The notes below the pieces were generated by a model that was not told where the DNA came from, ran no database searches, and was given only the letters and a program-made list of their open reading frames with translations. Both the position numbers and the translations under genes were made by a program. 64,000 bases of DNA, from positions 112,915 through 176,914 of the forward strand of contig JASEIU010000002.1 in the NCBI GenBank assembly GCA_030017715.1. Direction: 5' to 3'. Shown one piece after another: positions 9,380 through 20,699 of the stretch (its first letter is position 1; each line of letters starts with the position of its first letter). This stretch comes from Candidatus Saccharicenans sp. (lineage in GTDB: Bacteria; Acidobacteriota; Aminicenantia; Aminicenantales; Saccharicenantaceae).

Positions 9380-9630
9380 AAGATTTTTGATTATACCAGA
9401 GAGTCCAGAAAAATTCTCTCTGGCAGCGGTCTGCCGGTTGCAGAAAAGACAATTCATGATTATCTAAATATGTTAAGTCGCCGGCGTTCCTCATCATTAA
9501 AGTCGCCATAAAATATAAAATTGAGATAAGGGATTTTAAGCAACAGAGAACTGGTTTTCGCCCATAAGCTTAATTTTGTTACTGCTCATTTATTATCATA
9601 ATATCATTTTAAGAGTATAATTTTTTAGAA

Positions 9631-12360
9631 ATGGAAGAGAAAATCATCCTGCGGGGTGTCCGGGTCCACAACCTGAAGAATTTCGACCTGGAGCTTCCGG
9701 TCGGAAAGCTCATCGTGATTACCGGAGTGAGCGGCTCTGGAAAATCATCGCTGGCCTTTGATACCCTCTACGCCGAAGGGCAGCGCCGTTACCTTGAATC
9801 CCTGTCTTCCTACGCCCGTCAGTTCTTAGAAAGAATGGACAAACCGGAGGCCGACCTGATAGAAGGCATTCCCCCGGCCATTGCCATCCAGCAGAAAGCC
9901 ACGGCCAGGAACCCCCGCTCGACCGTGGCCACGGTCACCGAAATCTACGATTTCCTGCGCGTCCTTTACGCCAGGATCGGAACCATCCACTGTCTGAAAT
10001 GCGGCCAGCCGGTGCGCCGGGACACCATAGACCGCATGGTGGAAGCCTTAGGGGTGCTGCCGTCCGGAACCCGCCTGGCCATAACCTTTTCCTGGCCGGA
10101 AGGGAAGAAGATTGAAGACCTCAGGAAGGAAGGCTTCCTGAGATTTTACCGCAAAGGTAAAATCATACAGGCCGAGCAAGCCGAAAAACTCAAGAAGCCG
10201 GAACAGTCGCTCGAAGTCCTGGCCGACTTTTTCCAGCTCGACCCGGAAGACCGCGAGCGGCTGGTCGACTCCCTCGAGACCGGATTGAAAAAGGGAGAGG
10301 GCCGGGTCAAAGTTTATGCTGAAAACGGCCAGATTTTCCAGTTCTCAGAATACTTAGAGTGTCGCTTCTGCGGTCTGGTTTACGAAGAGCCTGAGCCCAA
10401 CCTGCTCTCCTTCAACAACCCTCAGGGAGCCTGTCCGGTCTGCCATGGTTTTGGCGACCTGGCGGTGCTGGACGAAGACAAAATCGTCCCGGACAAAACT
10501 AAGTCTCTGGAAGAAGGCGCGGTCGAGCCCTGGACGAAGCCGGCCTCCCTCCCCCTTCAGCGAGAACTGCTTCGCGAAGCCCGAAGGAAGGGCATTCCGA
10601 CCGGCGTTCCTTTCAGCAGGCTAAAGCCCGAACATCAGAAGTTCGTCCTCGAAGGCGGTGATGGATACTACGGGGTCAAAGGATTTTTTGAATGGCTGGA
10701 ATCCAAAAAATACAAGGTCCAGGTCCGGGTGCTACTCAGTCGTTACCGGAAATACATAAGCTGCCCGGCCTGCAACCGCACCCGGCTTAACGAAAAAGCC
10801 AGGGCCATAAAAATAAAGGGGCTGTCGATCGGAGATTTCAACGCTCTGACAGTCAAGGAAGCCTGCGATTTCTTAGAACATCTGGAGCTCTCCCCCCAGG
10901 AGCAAAAAATCGGCGAACGCCTCATCCAGGAAATAAAAAGCCGCCTGAAATTCCTTCTCGAGGTCGGGCTCGACTACCTGACGCTCGACCGGATGACCTT
11001 CACTCTGAGCGGCGGCGAAGCCCAGCGCATAAACTTAGCCGCCGCCCTGAGCGCCTCTCTGGTCGGAACGCTTTTTGTCCTGGATGAGCCGTCAATTGGA
11101 CTTCATCCCCGCGACAACCGCCGCCTGGTGCGGATTCTGAGGCGTCTTCAGGACATCGGCAACACGGTGGTGGTAGTGGAGCATGACCCGGAAATAATCC
11201 GGGAAGCCGATTACCTTATCGACCTGGGACCGGGAGCCGGAGAATACGGCGGGCAGGTGCTTTATGCGGGGGAGATGAAAAAATTCCTGGCCGAGGGGAA
11301 GACCCTCACCGCCCGTTACCTGCGCCAGGAGATTTCCATCCCGCAGCCGCCGCGGCGCCGCCGGCCGAAAGAATACCTGGAAATCTACGGCGCCCGAAAG
11401 CACAACCTCAAGAACCTCGACCTGAGAATCCCGCTGGGTGTATTTGTCTGTCTGACCGGAGTTTCCGGTTCTGGCAAGAGCACTCTGATGGACGAGGTAA
11501 TCTACAAAGGTCTCACCGGTCAAAATACCAATGGGTTTGACCGGATCGCGGGGGCCGGAAAAATCAGCAAGGTGGTTCGGGTCGACCAGTCGCCACTCAG
11601 CACCTCCCCGCGCTCGATCCCGGCCACCTACACCAAGGCTCTCGACGGCATCAGAGAGCTGTTTGCGGCCACCAGAGAGGCTCGGGCTCTCGGCTTCACC
11701 ACGGGCCATTTTTCCTTCAACACGGCCCGCGGCCAGTGTCCGGACTGTCAGGGAGCCGGCTTCCTGGAAGTGGAGATGCAGTTTTTAAGCGACGTGGTGC
11801 TGACCTGTGAGGCCTGCGGCGGCCGGCGCTATCAATCAGACATCCTGGAAATCCACTACCAGGGCAAGAACATCCATGAAGTCCTTCAGATGAGCGTCAG
11901 CGAAGCGCTCGAATTTTTCGCCGGGCAGGAGGACATCACCCGCCGTCTGCAGCCTCTGGCTGAAGTCGGCCTTGGGTATCTGCGGCTGGGACAGCCGACG
12001 ACCACTCTGTCCGGCGGCGAGCTGCAGCGCATCAAGCTGGCTTACCACCTGGTTCATGAGAGGGGCAAGAAAATCCTTTATCTTTTCGACGAGCCGACCA
12101 TCGGACTTCACCTGGACGATATCAAAGTGCTCCTGGCCTGTTTTCAAAAACTGGTGGAAAAGGGACACAGCCTGGTGGTGATTGAGCACAACCTGGACTT
12201 CATCAAATGCGCCGATTACGTAATTGACCTTGGCCCTGAAGGCGGCGACCACGGCGGCTATTTAGTCGCCCGGGGAACTCCAGAAGAGGTGGCCGAAACT
12301 CCAGGTTCTCTGACCGGCGTTTACCTCAAAAACGTTCTTAAAAAGATTAATCCAGCCTGA
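9631..12360 (+). CDS. uvrA: Excinuclease ABC subunit A
   Basis: [50 protein letters not shown], zinc-binding Cys clusters, [15 protein letters not shown]. Confidence 0.97.
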   Translation: MEEKIILRGVRVHNLKNFDLELPVGKLIVITGVSGSGKSSLAFDTLYAEGQRRYLESLSSYARQFLERMDKPEADLIEGIPPAIAIQQKATARNPRSTVATVTEIYDFLRVLYARIGTIHCLKCGQPVRRDTIDRMVEALGVLPSGTRLAITFSWPEGKKIEDLRKEGFLRFYRKGKIIQAEQAEKLKKPEQSLEVLADFFQLDPEDRERLVDSLETGLKKGEGRVKVYAENGQIFQFSEYLECRFCGLVYEEPEPNLLSFNNPQGACPVCHGFGDLAVLDEDKIVPDKTKSLEEGAVEPWTKPASLPLQRELLREARRKGIPTGVPFSRLKPEHQKFVLEGGDGYYGVKGFFEWLESKKYKVQVRVLLSRYRKYISCPACNRTRLNEKARAIKIKGLSIGDFNALTVKEACDFLEHLELSPQEQKIGERLIQEIKSRLKFLLEVGLDYLTLDRMTFTLSGGEAQRINLAAALSASLVGTLFVLDEPSIGLHPRDNRRLVRILRRLQDIGNTVVVVEHDPEIIREADYLIDLGPGAGEYGGQVLYAGEMKKFLAEGKTLTARYLRQEISIPQPPRRRRPKEYLEIYGARKHNLKNLDLRIPLGVFVCLTGVSGSGKSTLMDEVIYKGLTGQNTNGFDRIAGAGKISKVVRVDQSPLSTSPRSIPATYTKALDGIRELFAATREARALGFTTGHFSFNTARGQCPDCQGAGFLEVEMQFLSDVVLTCEACGGRRYQSDILEIHYQGKNIHEVLQMSVSEALEFFAGQEDITRRLQPLAEVGLGYLRLGQPTTTLSGGELQRIKLAYHLVHERGKKILYLFDEPTIGLHLDDIKVLLACFQKLVEKGHSLVVIEHNLDFIKCADYVIDLGPEGGDHGGYLVARGTPEEVAETPGSLTGVYLKNVLKKINPA

Positions 12361-12916
12361 GCGGTCGGGCACGGTAGCCTGAATAATCAGGCACCTGGCG
12401 GGCATATTCTTCCTTCATCAGCGGCGAGGAAATTATGAAATCGGCCGAAGCCCGGTCGCAGGCCACTGGCAGGTTCCAGACGACGGCGATTCTAAGCAGC
12501 GCCTTGACGTCCGGGTCGTGGGGCAGAGATTCCAGCGGGTCCCAGAAAAAAATCAGGAAATCGATCAATCCTTCGGCTATCTTGGCCCCGACCTGCTGGT
12601 CGCCGCCCAGCGGTCCGCTCTGCAGGATATGGACCTTAAGGCCAAGCTCTTTCTGAAGCAGCAGGCCGGTGGTGCCAGTGGCCCAGAGCTCATGCTCTTC
12701 CAGAAGACCGCGGTTGAACCTGGCCCAGTCGAGAAGGTCAGACTTCTTGTTGTCATGAGCCACCAGGGCAATTCTCTTCCTCTTTGCCATCTTTATGGTC
12801 GTATTGTTCATTTCCATCTCCCGTTCATATTCTCTCAGAACCGGGCGACTAAATAAATAGCCTGAATAAACGAGGGAAGGAACCCGGCTGAGTTGACCTG
12901 AGTCGACGCCGGCCAC
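12347..12916 (-). CDS. mgsA: Methylglyoxal synthase
   Basis: [96 protein letters not shown]. The start may be internal (MAKRKR). Confidence 0.92.
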   Translation of the reverse strand: MAGVDSGQLSRVPSLVYSGYLFSRPVLREYEREMEMNNTTIKMAKRKRIALVAHDNKKSDLLDWARFNRGLLEEHELWATGTTGLLLQKELGLKVHILQSGPLGGDQQVGAKIAEGLIDFLIFFWDPLESLPHDPDVKALLRIAVVWNLPVACDRASADFIISSPLMKEEYARQVPDYSGYRARPLRLD

Positions 12917-13289
12917 CGAGCGGGGCGATGGCCATCTGCTGTCGTCTCGAAGGAGAGAGACTACGGGTGGCGGTCAGACAGCGCAGGGACGTCGGGCGGG
13001 GCGCGGCCACCGGATTCTATTTTGCCCCGGGATATCAAGTGAACAGAGAAAAAATGACGGCCAGAGAACGGCCGGGCGAGTCCCGGGCCGCCGGCAGAAT
13101 GGGGGCTCTGGCGGGAAGGCGGGTGGAACCGGGACAGAAAACGGGGCGCGGCCACCGGGTTTTTGTTTCGATGGGCGACCTTCAAAATAGAGAAAGCTAA
13201 GCGCCGGCGATTAAAAGTTTTTAAGATAGGAGAACTGACCGAAATTAGATTATATTTATATCGGAAAATCCGATTATGGAGCAAGGGGA

Positions 13290-14018
13290 ATGAAACAGGT
13301 TATCGGGTATCAATTTCAGACGGAAACAAAATATCAGAGAGAACCATACTCAGCCGGGGCCATCGAGCGCCAGGGGAAAAGGGAGAAGCTCAGAGAAAAA
13401 TTGACGGACACGGCCATCCCCCTGCCGCCCCCTGACCGGGAAAACGGCTGGCCTCTTTACCGGGCGCTCAACGACAGGAGAAGCGTTCGGGAATTTCAGA
13501 ACCGGCCGGTCACGCTGTCGGCGCTCTCACAGATTCTTTGGGCGGCCTCCGGGGTGACCCAGAAGGCCGGGGATTTTCTTCTGCGCACCGCTCCCTCGGC
13601 CGGAGCCCTCTATCCCATCGACATTTACGTTAGCGTCCGCTCGGTAGAGACCTTAAAACCGGGACTCTATCATTTTTTGCCGGCTAACCATAGCCTGAGG
13701 CAGCGCTACGAGGGGGACATTAGCGAGCTTCTGGCCGATGCCGCCCTGAACCAGGACTTCTTAGCTGAGGCCAGTTTCAACCTGATTTTTACCGCCGTCT
13801 TCGAAAGAACCACCTGGAAGTACGGCTCGCGGGGCTTTCGCTACATATACCTGGATGCCGGCCACATTGCCCAGAATGCTGCCCTGGCTGCCGTTTCCCT
13901 AAGACTTGGTTCCTGCCCGGTGGCGGCGTTTTTTGACGATGAAATAAATGCCCTGCTGGGCGTAAACCCGGCCAGAGAATCGACCATTTACCTGCTGGCT
14001 GTGGGCTGGCCCAGGTAA
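13290..14018 (+). CDS. SagB-type nitroreductase-family oxidoreductase
   Basis: RRSVREFQNRPVTLSALSQILWAASGVTQ, RTAPSAGALYPIDIYV, YIYLDAGHIAQNAALAAVSLRLGSC. Confidence 0.85.
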   Translation: MKQVIGYQFQTETKYQREPYSAGAIERQGKREKLREKLTDTAIPLPPPDRENGWPLYRALNDRRSVREFQNRPVTLSALSQILWAASGVTQKAGDFLLRTAPSAGALYPIDIYVSVRSVETLKPGLYHFLPANHSLRQRYEGDISELLADAALNQDFLAEASFNLIFTAVFERTTWKYGSRGFRYIYLDAGHIAQNAALAAVSLRLGSCPVAAFFDDEINALLGVNPARESTIYLLAVGWPR

Positions 14019-14028
14019 CAGCGGCCGC

Positions 14029-15312
14029 TTAGAGTACCACCTTCTTCTTGCGCCACTTGAGCTTCATCGTCAGCACCCGGTCGGTGGCGAAGATCCGGGT
14101 GGTCCACCAGAGCATGACCACGACGAACAGGAAGTTATAAACGATTCCCAGCCAGACCATATTCAGATTTCCGAACATGATGTTCTGCATGGCAAAAAAC
14201 GGATGGGAGAAAGGTATGGCCAGGACCAAGATTTTGGCCGGGAGCGACATGGTGTTGATATCGGCAAACAGGCTGATGAAGTAGGGAATCATAACGATAA
14301 ACACCAGGGGCACCGATAAGCTCTGGGCCGTCCGGTAATCCTCGGCCAGAACTCCGAGGATGGTCGCCAGCGACAGGGCGCACAGAATCGTCAGGAAGAG
14401 CGAAATTCCGAACAGCACATAACCCTGGGTGCTGATGGTCAGGCCGAGCTGTTTGAGAATCGGCGTTATTCCGCCGAGCGCCCTGGTAATGTCGACATCC
14501 GAGAAGTTAAAAGCATTCCTGAAGCCGAACATATAGATCACCGCCGAAAGCAATCCGACTATGGCCGCTCCCAGCATTTTAGCCATAACAATCGCTCCCC
14601 GCGAAATCGGCACGGTCAGCAGGGTTTCCAGAGTCTTGTTCTGCTTCTCCATGGCTATGGCGGTGATGACCATCTGAGCCGAGTACATTATGATCATCAT
14701 CAGGATGACCGGCAGGATGAAATTCTGGGCTGTAAGAGCATTTACGATCGCCGCAACCGAACCCTCAGCCTGCCTTTCTCTGACCACGACAAACTCGCGG
14801 TTTTTAATCGGCGCTTTCAGCAGTTTCGGGTCGGTATCGGGTATTTTCTTCTTCAGGAATTCGTTAGACAGGTATTCGTTGGTGGAATTAAGCAGGGCCC
14901 TGACCACCTCGGATTTCGTCCGGCTGGCGATCGACAGGCCCTTGAGGAAGGAATAGGTCTCCACCGTGACCGGCTGTAAATTTCTGGCTGACTCCCCGAA
15001 ACCTTCGGGTATGACCACCAGCAGGTCAGGACCGCTATTTCTAACTTCCTGAACAGCCTTTTCTTTATCCCCGGCTTTTTCTTCAATAAGGAACCCGGCC
15101 ATGTTCAGAGCGCCGATGATGTTGCGGGAAATATCCGACCGGTCGAGGTCGAGCACAGCCACTTTCTGCCTGGCCATGGCCTTTTTCATTTCACTCCTGG
15201 TGACGTTGCCGATGAAATTAAAAATCACCAGGATGAAAACCAGCGAGATGATAAGCTGCTTGTTGAGCAGCTCCTTAATTTCTTTTATCAGAAGATGGCT
15301 GAAGTTTTTCAT
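14029..15312 (-). CDS. ABC transporter permease, NatB/ABC-2 type
   Basis: N-terminal TM, extracytoplasmic domain, MEKQNKTLETLLTVPISRGAIVMAKML and C-terminal TMs; overlaps the ATPase gene. Confidence 0.85.
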   Translation of the reverse strand: MKNFSHLLIKEIKELLNKQLIISLVFILVIFNFIGNVTRSEMKKAMARQKVAVLDLDRSDISRNIIGALNMAGFLIEEKAGDKEKAVQEVRNSGPDLLVVIPEGFGESARNLQPVTVETYSFLKGLSIASRTKSEVVRALLNSTNEYLSNEFLKKKIPDTDPKLLKAPIKNREFVVVRERQAEGSVAAIVNALTAQNFILPVILMMIIMYSAQMVITAIAMEKQNKTLETLLTVPISRGAIVMAKMLGAAIVGLLSAVIYMFGFRNAFNFSDVDITRALGGITPILKQLGLTISTQGYVLFGISLFLTILCALSLATILGVLAEDYRTAQSLSVPLVFIVMIPYFISLFADINTMSLPAKILVLAIPFSHPFFAMQNIMFGNLNMVWLGIVYNFLFVVVMLWWTTRIFATDRVLTMKLKWRKKKVVL

Positions 15313-16031
15313 TGGACGGCTCTCCTGAAGACGATTTCTAAGTTAGAAGCCTGGTACTTTTCTTTCAGGGCCTGGGGCGTGCCCGAATCCAGGACGACTC
15401 CCCGGTCAATAAGAGCCACCCGGTCGGACAGGAATTCCACTTCCAGCATGTTGTGGGAGGATAGCAAAACCGCAACGCCTTCCCTGGAAAACCCCTTGAT
15501 CATCTCCCGGACTTCCAGCGAATTGATCACGTCCAGGCCCGAGGTGGGCTCATCCAGAATCGCCAGAGCTGGCCTGGTCATCAACGCCCGGGCCAGCAGG
15601 AGCTTTCGGGTCATGCCCTTGCTGTAGGTGCCGGCTTTATCCTTCAATCTTTCGCCCAGCCCGCTGATCGTTACCGCCCTTTCCACATACTCACTGGCTT
15701 TGGCCTCGTCTCCGGCATAAAATTTGGCCATGAAATTGAGATAGTCAATGCCCTTCATATTACGGTAAGCCCCGGCTTCCTCGGGCAGGTAACTTATTTT
15801 TTCTCTGAATTTTTCCGGGTTTTTCTTGAGGTCAAATCCCAGAAAGGTGACCCGCCCGTCGGAGGGAGTCAGGAGGGTGGAAATGATGCGCAGGGTGGTG
15901 GTCTTGCCGGCTCCGTTGGGACCTATCAGACCGAAGATTTCGCCCTCTTCCACCTTGAAGCTGACACCTTTGAGAGCCTCCAGGCTGCCGTATTTTTTCT
16001 TGAGTCCTTCTACTTCCAGAACCACAGCCAT
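15309..16031 (-). CDS. ABC transporter ATP-binding protein, NatA-like
   Basis: GLIGPNGAGKTTTLRIISTLL, YSKGMTRKLLLARALM, LAILDEPTSGLD. Confidence 0.92.
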   Translation of the reverse strand: MAVVLEVEGLKKKYGSLEALKGVSFKVEEGEIFGLIGPNGAGKTTTLRIISTLLTPSDGRVTFLGFDLKKNPEKFREKISYLPEEAGAYRNMKGIDYLNFMAKFYAGDEAKASEYVERAVTISGLGERLKDKAGTYSKGMTRKLLLARALMTRPALAILDEPTSGLDVINSLEVREMIKGFSREGVAVLLSSHNMLEVEFLSDRVALIDRGVVLDSGTPQALKEKYQASNLEIVFRRAVQ

Positions 16032-16329
16032 CCGGACCTCCTTTCTTATGGCCTTAGAATATTAGAAAAAATTCTCTATTTTTAATACGAAGTATACAGA
16101 TTATGGTTATAAAATGAAAATGCAAGGAGCTGACAGAATTGCCCGCAGCGGGAGAACTTTTAACTCCTTCTAATCTCAGGGAATTAAGGTCGCCGCTTCG
16201 ACGGGCACCCAGCCTGTAATTGGCCGGCCCCTTTCGGGCAGTTCCAGCGCTCCTGTTTCGTCTTAGACAAGCTTAAACGAGCTTCCCCCGATAATTGGGT
16301 AAAAATGAATTATATCAATCAGAATCAGT

Positions 16330-16959
16330 TTACCTGGCTGTTTCTTCTTCCGCAATTTTATATTCAAGTTCTGCAGCTCCTACTATACCTCCAGAAAGGA
16401 TCGTCTGCATCGCCTGTTCCGTCGTCCAGTCAAGAAACCTCAGGTCTTTCTCCCGGGCAATGACCGTAAAACCTGTGGTCACATTAGGGGCGGTGGGGAT
16501 GAACAGTTTAACCAGGTTTTCGCCAGTCCGGCTGTCCTTGATCCGGCCGGTGACGAAGCCGACCGACCACAGGCCGGGGCGGAACTGTTCAATCATGGCC
16601 ACCTGCTGGAAGACCTGCTTTTCGGGAAGGGCCAGCGCCAGCCCCAGCTGCTTGCCCAGGCTGTAAACGGTTTTAATCAACGGTATTTTTTCCATGACCT
16701 TTTCCACCAGTCCGAACAGCCGGCGCCCGACCCAGTTCGAAGCCAGACAGCCGAGAAAATACAGCAGAACCAGAATCAGCACCAGACCCAGACCCGGAAC
16801 CCGGAGGCCCAGATAATTTTCGAGCAGTCCGGCGAATTTCTGGTCAACGTTCACATACAGAAATTTAATCACCAGATAGCTGAGATAGAGAGGAATTAAA
16901 GCCAGAAATCCCCTGAAAATCTGCCTTCTGATATTCCTGAAAGGGTTCTTAAGATTCAT
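16330..16959 (-). CDS. DUF502-family membrane protein
   Basis: KIPLIKTVYSLGKQL, FRPGLWSVGFVTG, LFIPTAPNVTTGF motifs. Confidence 0.8.
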   Translation of the reverse strand: MNLKNPFRNIRRQIFRGFLALIPLYLSYLVIKFLYVNVDQKFAGLLENYLGLRVPGLGLVLILVLLYFLGCLASNWVGRRLFGLVEKVMEKIPLIKTVYSLGKQLGLALALPEKQVFQQVAMIEQFRPGLWSVGFVTGRIKDSRTGENLVKLFIPTAPNVTTGFTVIAREKDLRFLDWTTEQAMQTILSGGIVGAAELEYKIAEEETAR

Positions 16960-17170
16960 TTTTAGCCCTCCCTGTAAGGCACCTCGAGCCTTCTTGAATC
17001 ACCATCAAGCATTCAGATCATGGCTCCTTAAATATTTTAATTACTCTGACTGACACAGCCGAAAGCGGCTTTCTCCCGATAATTCCGTCCAAAGTTTTCG
17101 GAGGGAGGGGCTTTCGCCGGCACAGAATATCAAGGCTGATAAAATTTGAGGCTTCAGCAGCGGCCGGGGC

Positions 17171-17851
17171 TTACGGTTTCAGACGCCCCTCGACCGCCTT
17201 CCAGTTGAGATTTTTGAAAAAGGCTTCGATGTAATCGGCCCGTTTCAGCCCGTAATCGGTGATGAAGGCATGTTCAAAAACATCCATGATGAGCAGCAGT
17301 TCACAGCCAGCTGGATGTCCGACATCGTGCTCGTTTATCCAGAAGTTGATCAGCCGCCCGGTTTGCAGGTCCTGGTAAAGGCCGACCCAGCCGATTCCTC
17401 TCATCGTCCCCACAGCCTTGAATTCCTTCTCCCATAGTTCATAACTGCCGAAATGATCGGCGATTTTCTTGTAGAGCGGACTGCCGGGGGACAGGGCTTC
17501 TTTGCCGCCCAAATTTTCAAAATAGTACTCATGAAGCCTCATTCCGTTCCATTCCCAGCCGAGACGCCTTTTCAGTTCAGCGAATTCGGGCGTGGCCGCC
17601 CTGCCATCTTTTACCATCTGAGCAATGATTTCGAGCAATTTGTTGGTATTGTTGACATAGCCCTGATAAAGGGCAAAGTGATTTTTAAGCAGGGTTTCGC
17701 TGAAACCGGGCATACCCAGCAAACCGGAATAATCCTTTGCCTGATAAGTCATGCTTTTACCTCCCTCTTTCTGATAACCAGGAAATTTGAGCGGAGCCCG
17801 CAGCAGCAGGCCAAGGGCTCCGGCCATAAAAAGAAAGCTCCGTCTTTTCAG
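17171..17851 (-). CDS. Iron/manganese-type superoxide dismutase; possibly dual start (CTG 17851 with Tat-like signal; ATG 17752 cytosolic)
   Basis: LRLHEYYFENLGG-like, WVGLYQDLQTGRLINFWINEHDVGHPAGCELLLIMDVFEHAFITDYG; ORF track start 17827 extends upstream in frame to give LKRRSFLFMAGALGLLLRAP. Confidence 0.8.
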   Translation of the reverse strand: MKRRSFLFMAGALGLLLRAPLKFPGYQKEGGKSMTYQAKDYSGLLGMPGFSETLLKNHFALYQGYVNNTNKLLEIIAQMVKDGRAATPEFAELKRRLGWEWNGMRLHEYYFENLGGKEALSPGSPLYKKIADHFGSYELWEKEFKAVGTMRGIGWVGLYQDLQTGRLINFWINEHDVGHPAGCELLLIMDVFEHAFITDYGLKRADYIEAFFKNLNWKAVEGRLKP

Positions 17852-17902
17852 GACAGTACCTCCCCTCTTTACTATTATACACCACTTAAAGATGGCGAGA
17901 GC

Positions 17903-18949
17903 CTACTTTTTCTTGCTTTCTTCCTCGGCTTCTGGCAGCAAGCCAACCTTGCGCCTGACTTCCTGGTCTATCTGGTCGGCCAGCTCTCTATTCTCTTTCA
18001 GCAATTTCTTGACGTTTTCCCTCCCCTGGCCGAGCCGTTCCCCGCGGTAAGAATACCAGGTTCCGGTTTTTTCCAGGATTCCGAACTGAATGCCGCAATC
18101 CACCAGGTCGCCTTCCCGCGAAATCCCTTCGCCAAAGATGATGTCAAATTGAGCTTCCCTGAAAGGCGGGGCCAGCTTATTCTTGACAATCTTTACCTTA
18201 ACCCGGCTGCCGGTCACTTCGTCACCCTCCTTCAGGGTGGCCAGCTTGCGAACATCTATGCGCATGGAAGCATAAAACTTCAGGGCCCGGCCGCCGGTGG
18301 TGGTTTCGGGCGAGCCGATAAAAACTCCGATTTTTTCCCGGATCTGGTTGATGAAGATAAAGCAGGTCTTTGATTTACTTACTATGGCAGTAAGTTTGCG
18401 CAGGGCCTGGGACATCAATCGCGCCTGAAGACCCATATGGGCGTCACCCATTTCGCCTTCCAGCTCAGCCTTAGGCACCAGGGCCGCCACCGAGTCAACC
18501 ACGATCACATCGACCGCTCCGCTCCTCACCAGAACCTCGGCAATCTCCAGAGCCTGCTCGCCGTAGTCGGGCTGGGAAATCAACAATTCATCGACGTTGA
18601 TGCCCACCCTGGAAGCATACTGGGGGTCGAGGGCATGTTCGGCATCGATGAAAGCTGCCTGGCCGCCCCGCCGCTGGGCTTCGGCGATCACATGAAGAGC
18701 CAGGGTGGTCTTGCCGGTGGCTTCCGGACCGAAAATTTCCACCACCCGCCCCCGCGGAAATCCGCCGATCCCCAGGCACAGGTCAAAAGAAATGGAGCCG
18801 GTGGGAATGACCTCGGCTTTGACAGCCGCTTCCTTCTGGCCGAGTTTCATCACCGCGCCCTTGCCGAACTGCTTTTCAATCTGGCTCAGGGCGGCATCCA
18901 GGGCTTTGCCCTTAGAAGCCTGTTTCTGTTCGGTTTCATCCGGTTTCAT
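17903..18949 (-). CDS. recA: Recombinase RecA
   Basis: [79 protein letters not shown]. Confidence 0.98.
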   Translation of the reverse strand: MKPDETEQKQASKGKALDAALSQIEKQFGKGAVMKLGQKEAAVKAEVIPTGSISFDLCLGIGGFPRGRVVEIFGPEATGKTTLALHVIAEAQRRGGQAAFIDAEHALDPQYASRVGINVDELLISQPDYGEQALEIAEVLVRSGAVDVIVVDSVAALVPKAELEGEMGDAHMGLQARLMSQALRKLTAIVSKSKTCFIFINQIREKIGVFIGSPETTTGGRALKFYASMRIDVRKLATLKEGDEVTGSRVKVKIVKNKLAPPFREAQFDIIFGEGISREGDLVDCGIQFGILEKTGTWYSYRGERLGQGRENVKKLLKENRELADQIDQEVRRKVGLLPEAEEESKKK

Positions 18950-19015
18950 AATTGCCTCCGATTTCTCAAACCCAATTGCCTGGTCTTATTCTGCTCTTTA
19001 TTTTCGCCCGATAGC

Positions 19016-20647
19016 TCAAATCATACCGATGATCTTTCCCTCATCATCGACATCTATCTTCTCAGCCTGCGGGGATTTCGGCAGACCCGGCATGGTCATT
19101 ATATCACCGCACAGCAGAACCACAAAGCCGGCTCCGGCGCTGAGAGAAGCATTGGTCACGGTTAAAGTCCAGCCCCGCGGGCGGTTGAGCTTCTTGGAAT
19201 CGTCGGACAGAGAGGCCTGAGTCTTGGCCACACACACAGGCGTTTCCCCGAAGCCTATCTTTTCAAAAAGTTCTATCTTTTTCCGGGCAACCGGCTCTAT
19301 CCGGACTCCATCAGCCCCATAGATTTTCCTGGCTATGACCTCCACTTTCTGGGCAATCGGCAGATCCAGCGGATACAGAAAATCAAAATTGTTTTTGTCC
19401 TCTTCGATGGCCTTCATGACCGCCTCAGCCAGCTCCAGACCTCCTTCTCCGCCCTTATTGTAGACATCGCTCAAAGCATACCGGACCCCTTCCTGTTTGA
19501 CCAGTTTGATCCAGGTGTCGATCTCGGTGGCATGGTCGGCCGGGAACAGGTTCAGGACGACCACAAACGGAGTGCCGAAGATCTTCATGTTTTCGATGTG
19601 CTTGCGGAGATTTTCAAAACCGGCTTCGACCGCCTGGGTATTCTCCTTCCCCAGCTCAGCCTGCTTCATTCCGCCGTGATACTTAATGGCCCTGAGAGTG
19701 GAAACCAGCACGGTGGCTGCCGGGGGCGGCACCTGACCGGTGCGGACTACAATGTCAAAGAATTTCTCGGCACCCAGGTCGGAAGCGAAACCGGTCTCGG
19801 TAACCACATAATCGACCAGACTGAGAGACAGGCCGGTGGCCACGACCGAATTTGTTCCATGGGCGATGTTGGCAAACGGGCCGCCGTGGATGATGGCCGG
19901 CGTCCCTTCGAGAGTCTGGACCAGGTTGGGCTTGATGGCATCTTTCAGCAGGGCAGTCATGGCTCCGTCGGCTTTTATGTCCCGGGCAAAAACCGGCTGG
20001 CCGTCAATTGTAAAGCCGATGAGCACGTTGCCCACCCGCCGCTTTAGGTCTTTCAGGTCGCTCGAAAGACAGAGAATGGCCATGATTTCCGAGGCGGCGG
20101 TTATGTCAAACCCGGTTTCCCGGGCGAAGGTCTGGAAGGTTTCGTCCAGGCCGATAATCACCTGGCGCAGGGAGCGGTCGTTCATATCGAGAACCCTCTT
20201 CCAGGTGACCGTCCGTCCGTCGAGAATACCGGTCGGTCCGTCAAAATGAACCCGGTTGTCGACCATGGCTGCCAGCAGGTTGTGGGCAGATGTGACCGCA
20301 TGTATATCGCCCGTAAAGTGGAGGTTGATCTCTTCCCTGGGAACGACCATGGCTTTTCCCCCGCCGGTCGCTCCGCCCTTGATGCCGAAAACCGGGCCGA
20401 GAGATGGCTCCCGCAGCGTTACGCAGACCTTCTTTCCCAGCCGGTTGAGAGCGTCGGCCAGGCCGATGGCGGTGGTTGTCTTTCCCTCTCCGGCCGGAGT
20501 GGGGGTCATGGCAGTGACCATTATCAACTTGCCCTTCTTTTCAGACAGAAGTGGGTGATAATCGACTTTGGCCTTGTACCGGCCGTAGAGTTCCAGCCTG
20601 TCATCGGGAATTCCCAGTCGGGCGGCAATCTCAGTTATGGGTCTCAT
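19016..20647 (-). CDS. fhs: Formate--tetrahydrofolate ligase
   Basis: TPTPAGEGKTTTAIGLADAL, LREPSLGPVFGIKGGATGGG, GPFANIAHGTNS, VVTETGFASDLGAEKFFDI. Confidence 0.96.
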   Translation of the reverse strand: MRPITEIAARLGIPDDRLELYGRYKAKVDYHPLLSEKKGKLIMVTAMTPTPAGEGKTTTAIGLADALNRLGKKVCVTLREPSLGPVFGIKGGATGGGKAMVVPREEINLHFTGDIHAVTSAHNLLAAMVDNRVHFDGPTGILDGRTVTWKRVLDMNDRSLRQVIIGLDETFQTFARETGFDITAASEIMAILCLSSDLKDLKRRVGNVLIGFTIDGQPVFARDIKADGAMTALLKDAIKPNLVQTLEGTPAIIHGGPFANIAHGTNSVVATGLSLSLVDYVVTETGFASDLGAEKFFDIVVRTGQVPPPAATVLVSTLRAIKYHGGMKQAELGKENTQAVEAGFENLRKHIENMKIFGTPFVVVLNLFPADHATEIDTWIKLVKQEGVRYALSDVYNKGGEGGLELAEAVMKAIEEDKNNFDFLYPLDLPIAQKVEVIARKIYGADGVRIEPVARKKIELFEKIGFGETPVCVAKTQASLSDDSKKLNRPRGWTLTVTNASLSAGAGFVVLLCGDIMTMPGLPKSPQAEKIDVDDEGKIIGMI

Positions 20648-20699
20648 TCTGTCAATCCTCCTTCGCCAGCATTTAACCAGAACTTCCCTTTTTCTGCAA

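Noticed and set aside
9380-9630. Possible Mn2+ (yybP-ykoY) riboswitch upstream of mntP
   Set aside because: No convincing conserved yybP-ykoY motif could be recognised by eye; needs Infernal.
11092-11709. 205-aa minus-strand ORF
   Set aside because: Antisense to uvrA.
12347-12360. uvrA/mgsA convergent 14-bp overlap as a regulatory device
   Set aside because: Short 3' overlaps are common in compact genomes; nothing else supports a function.
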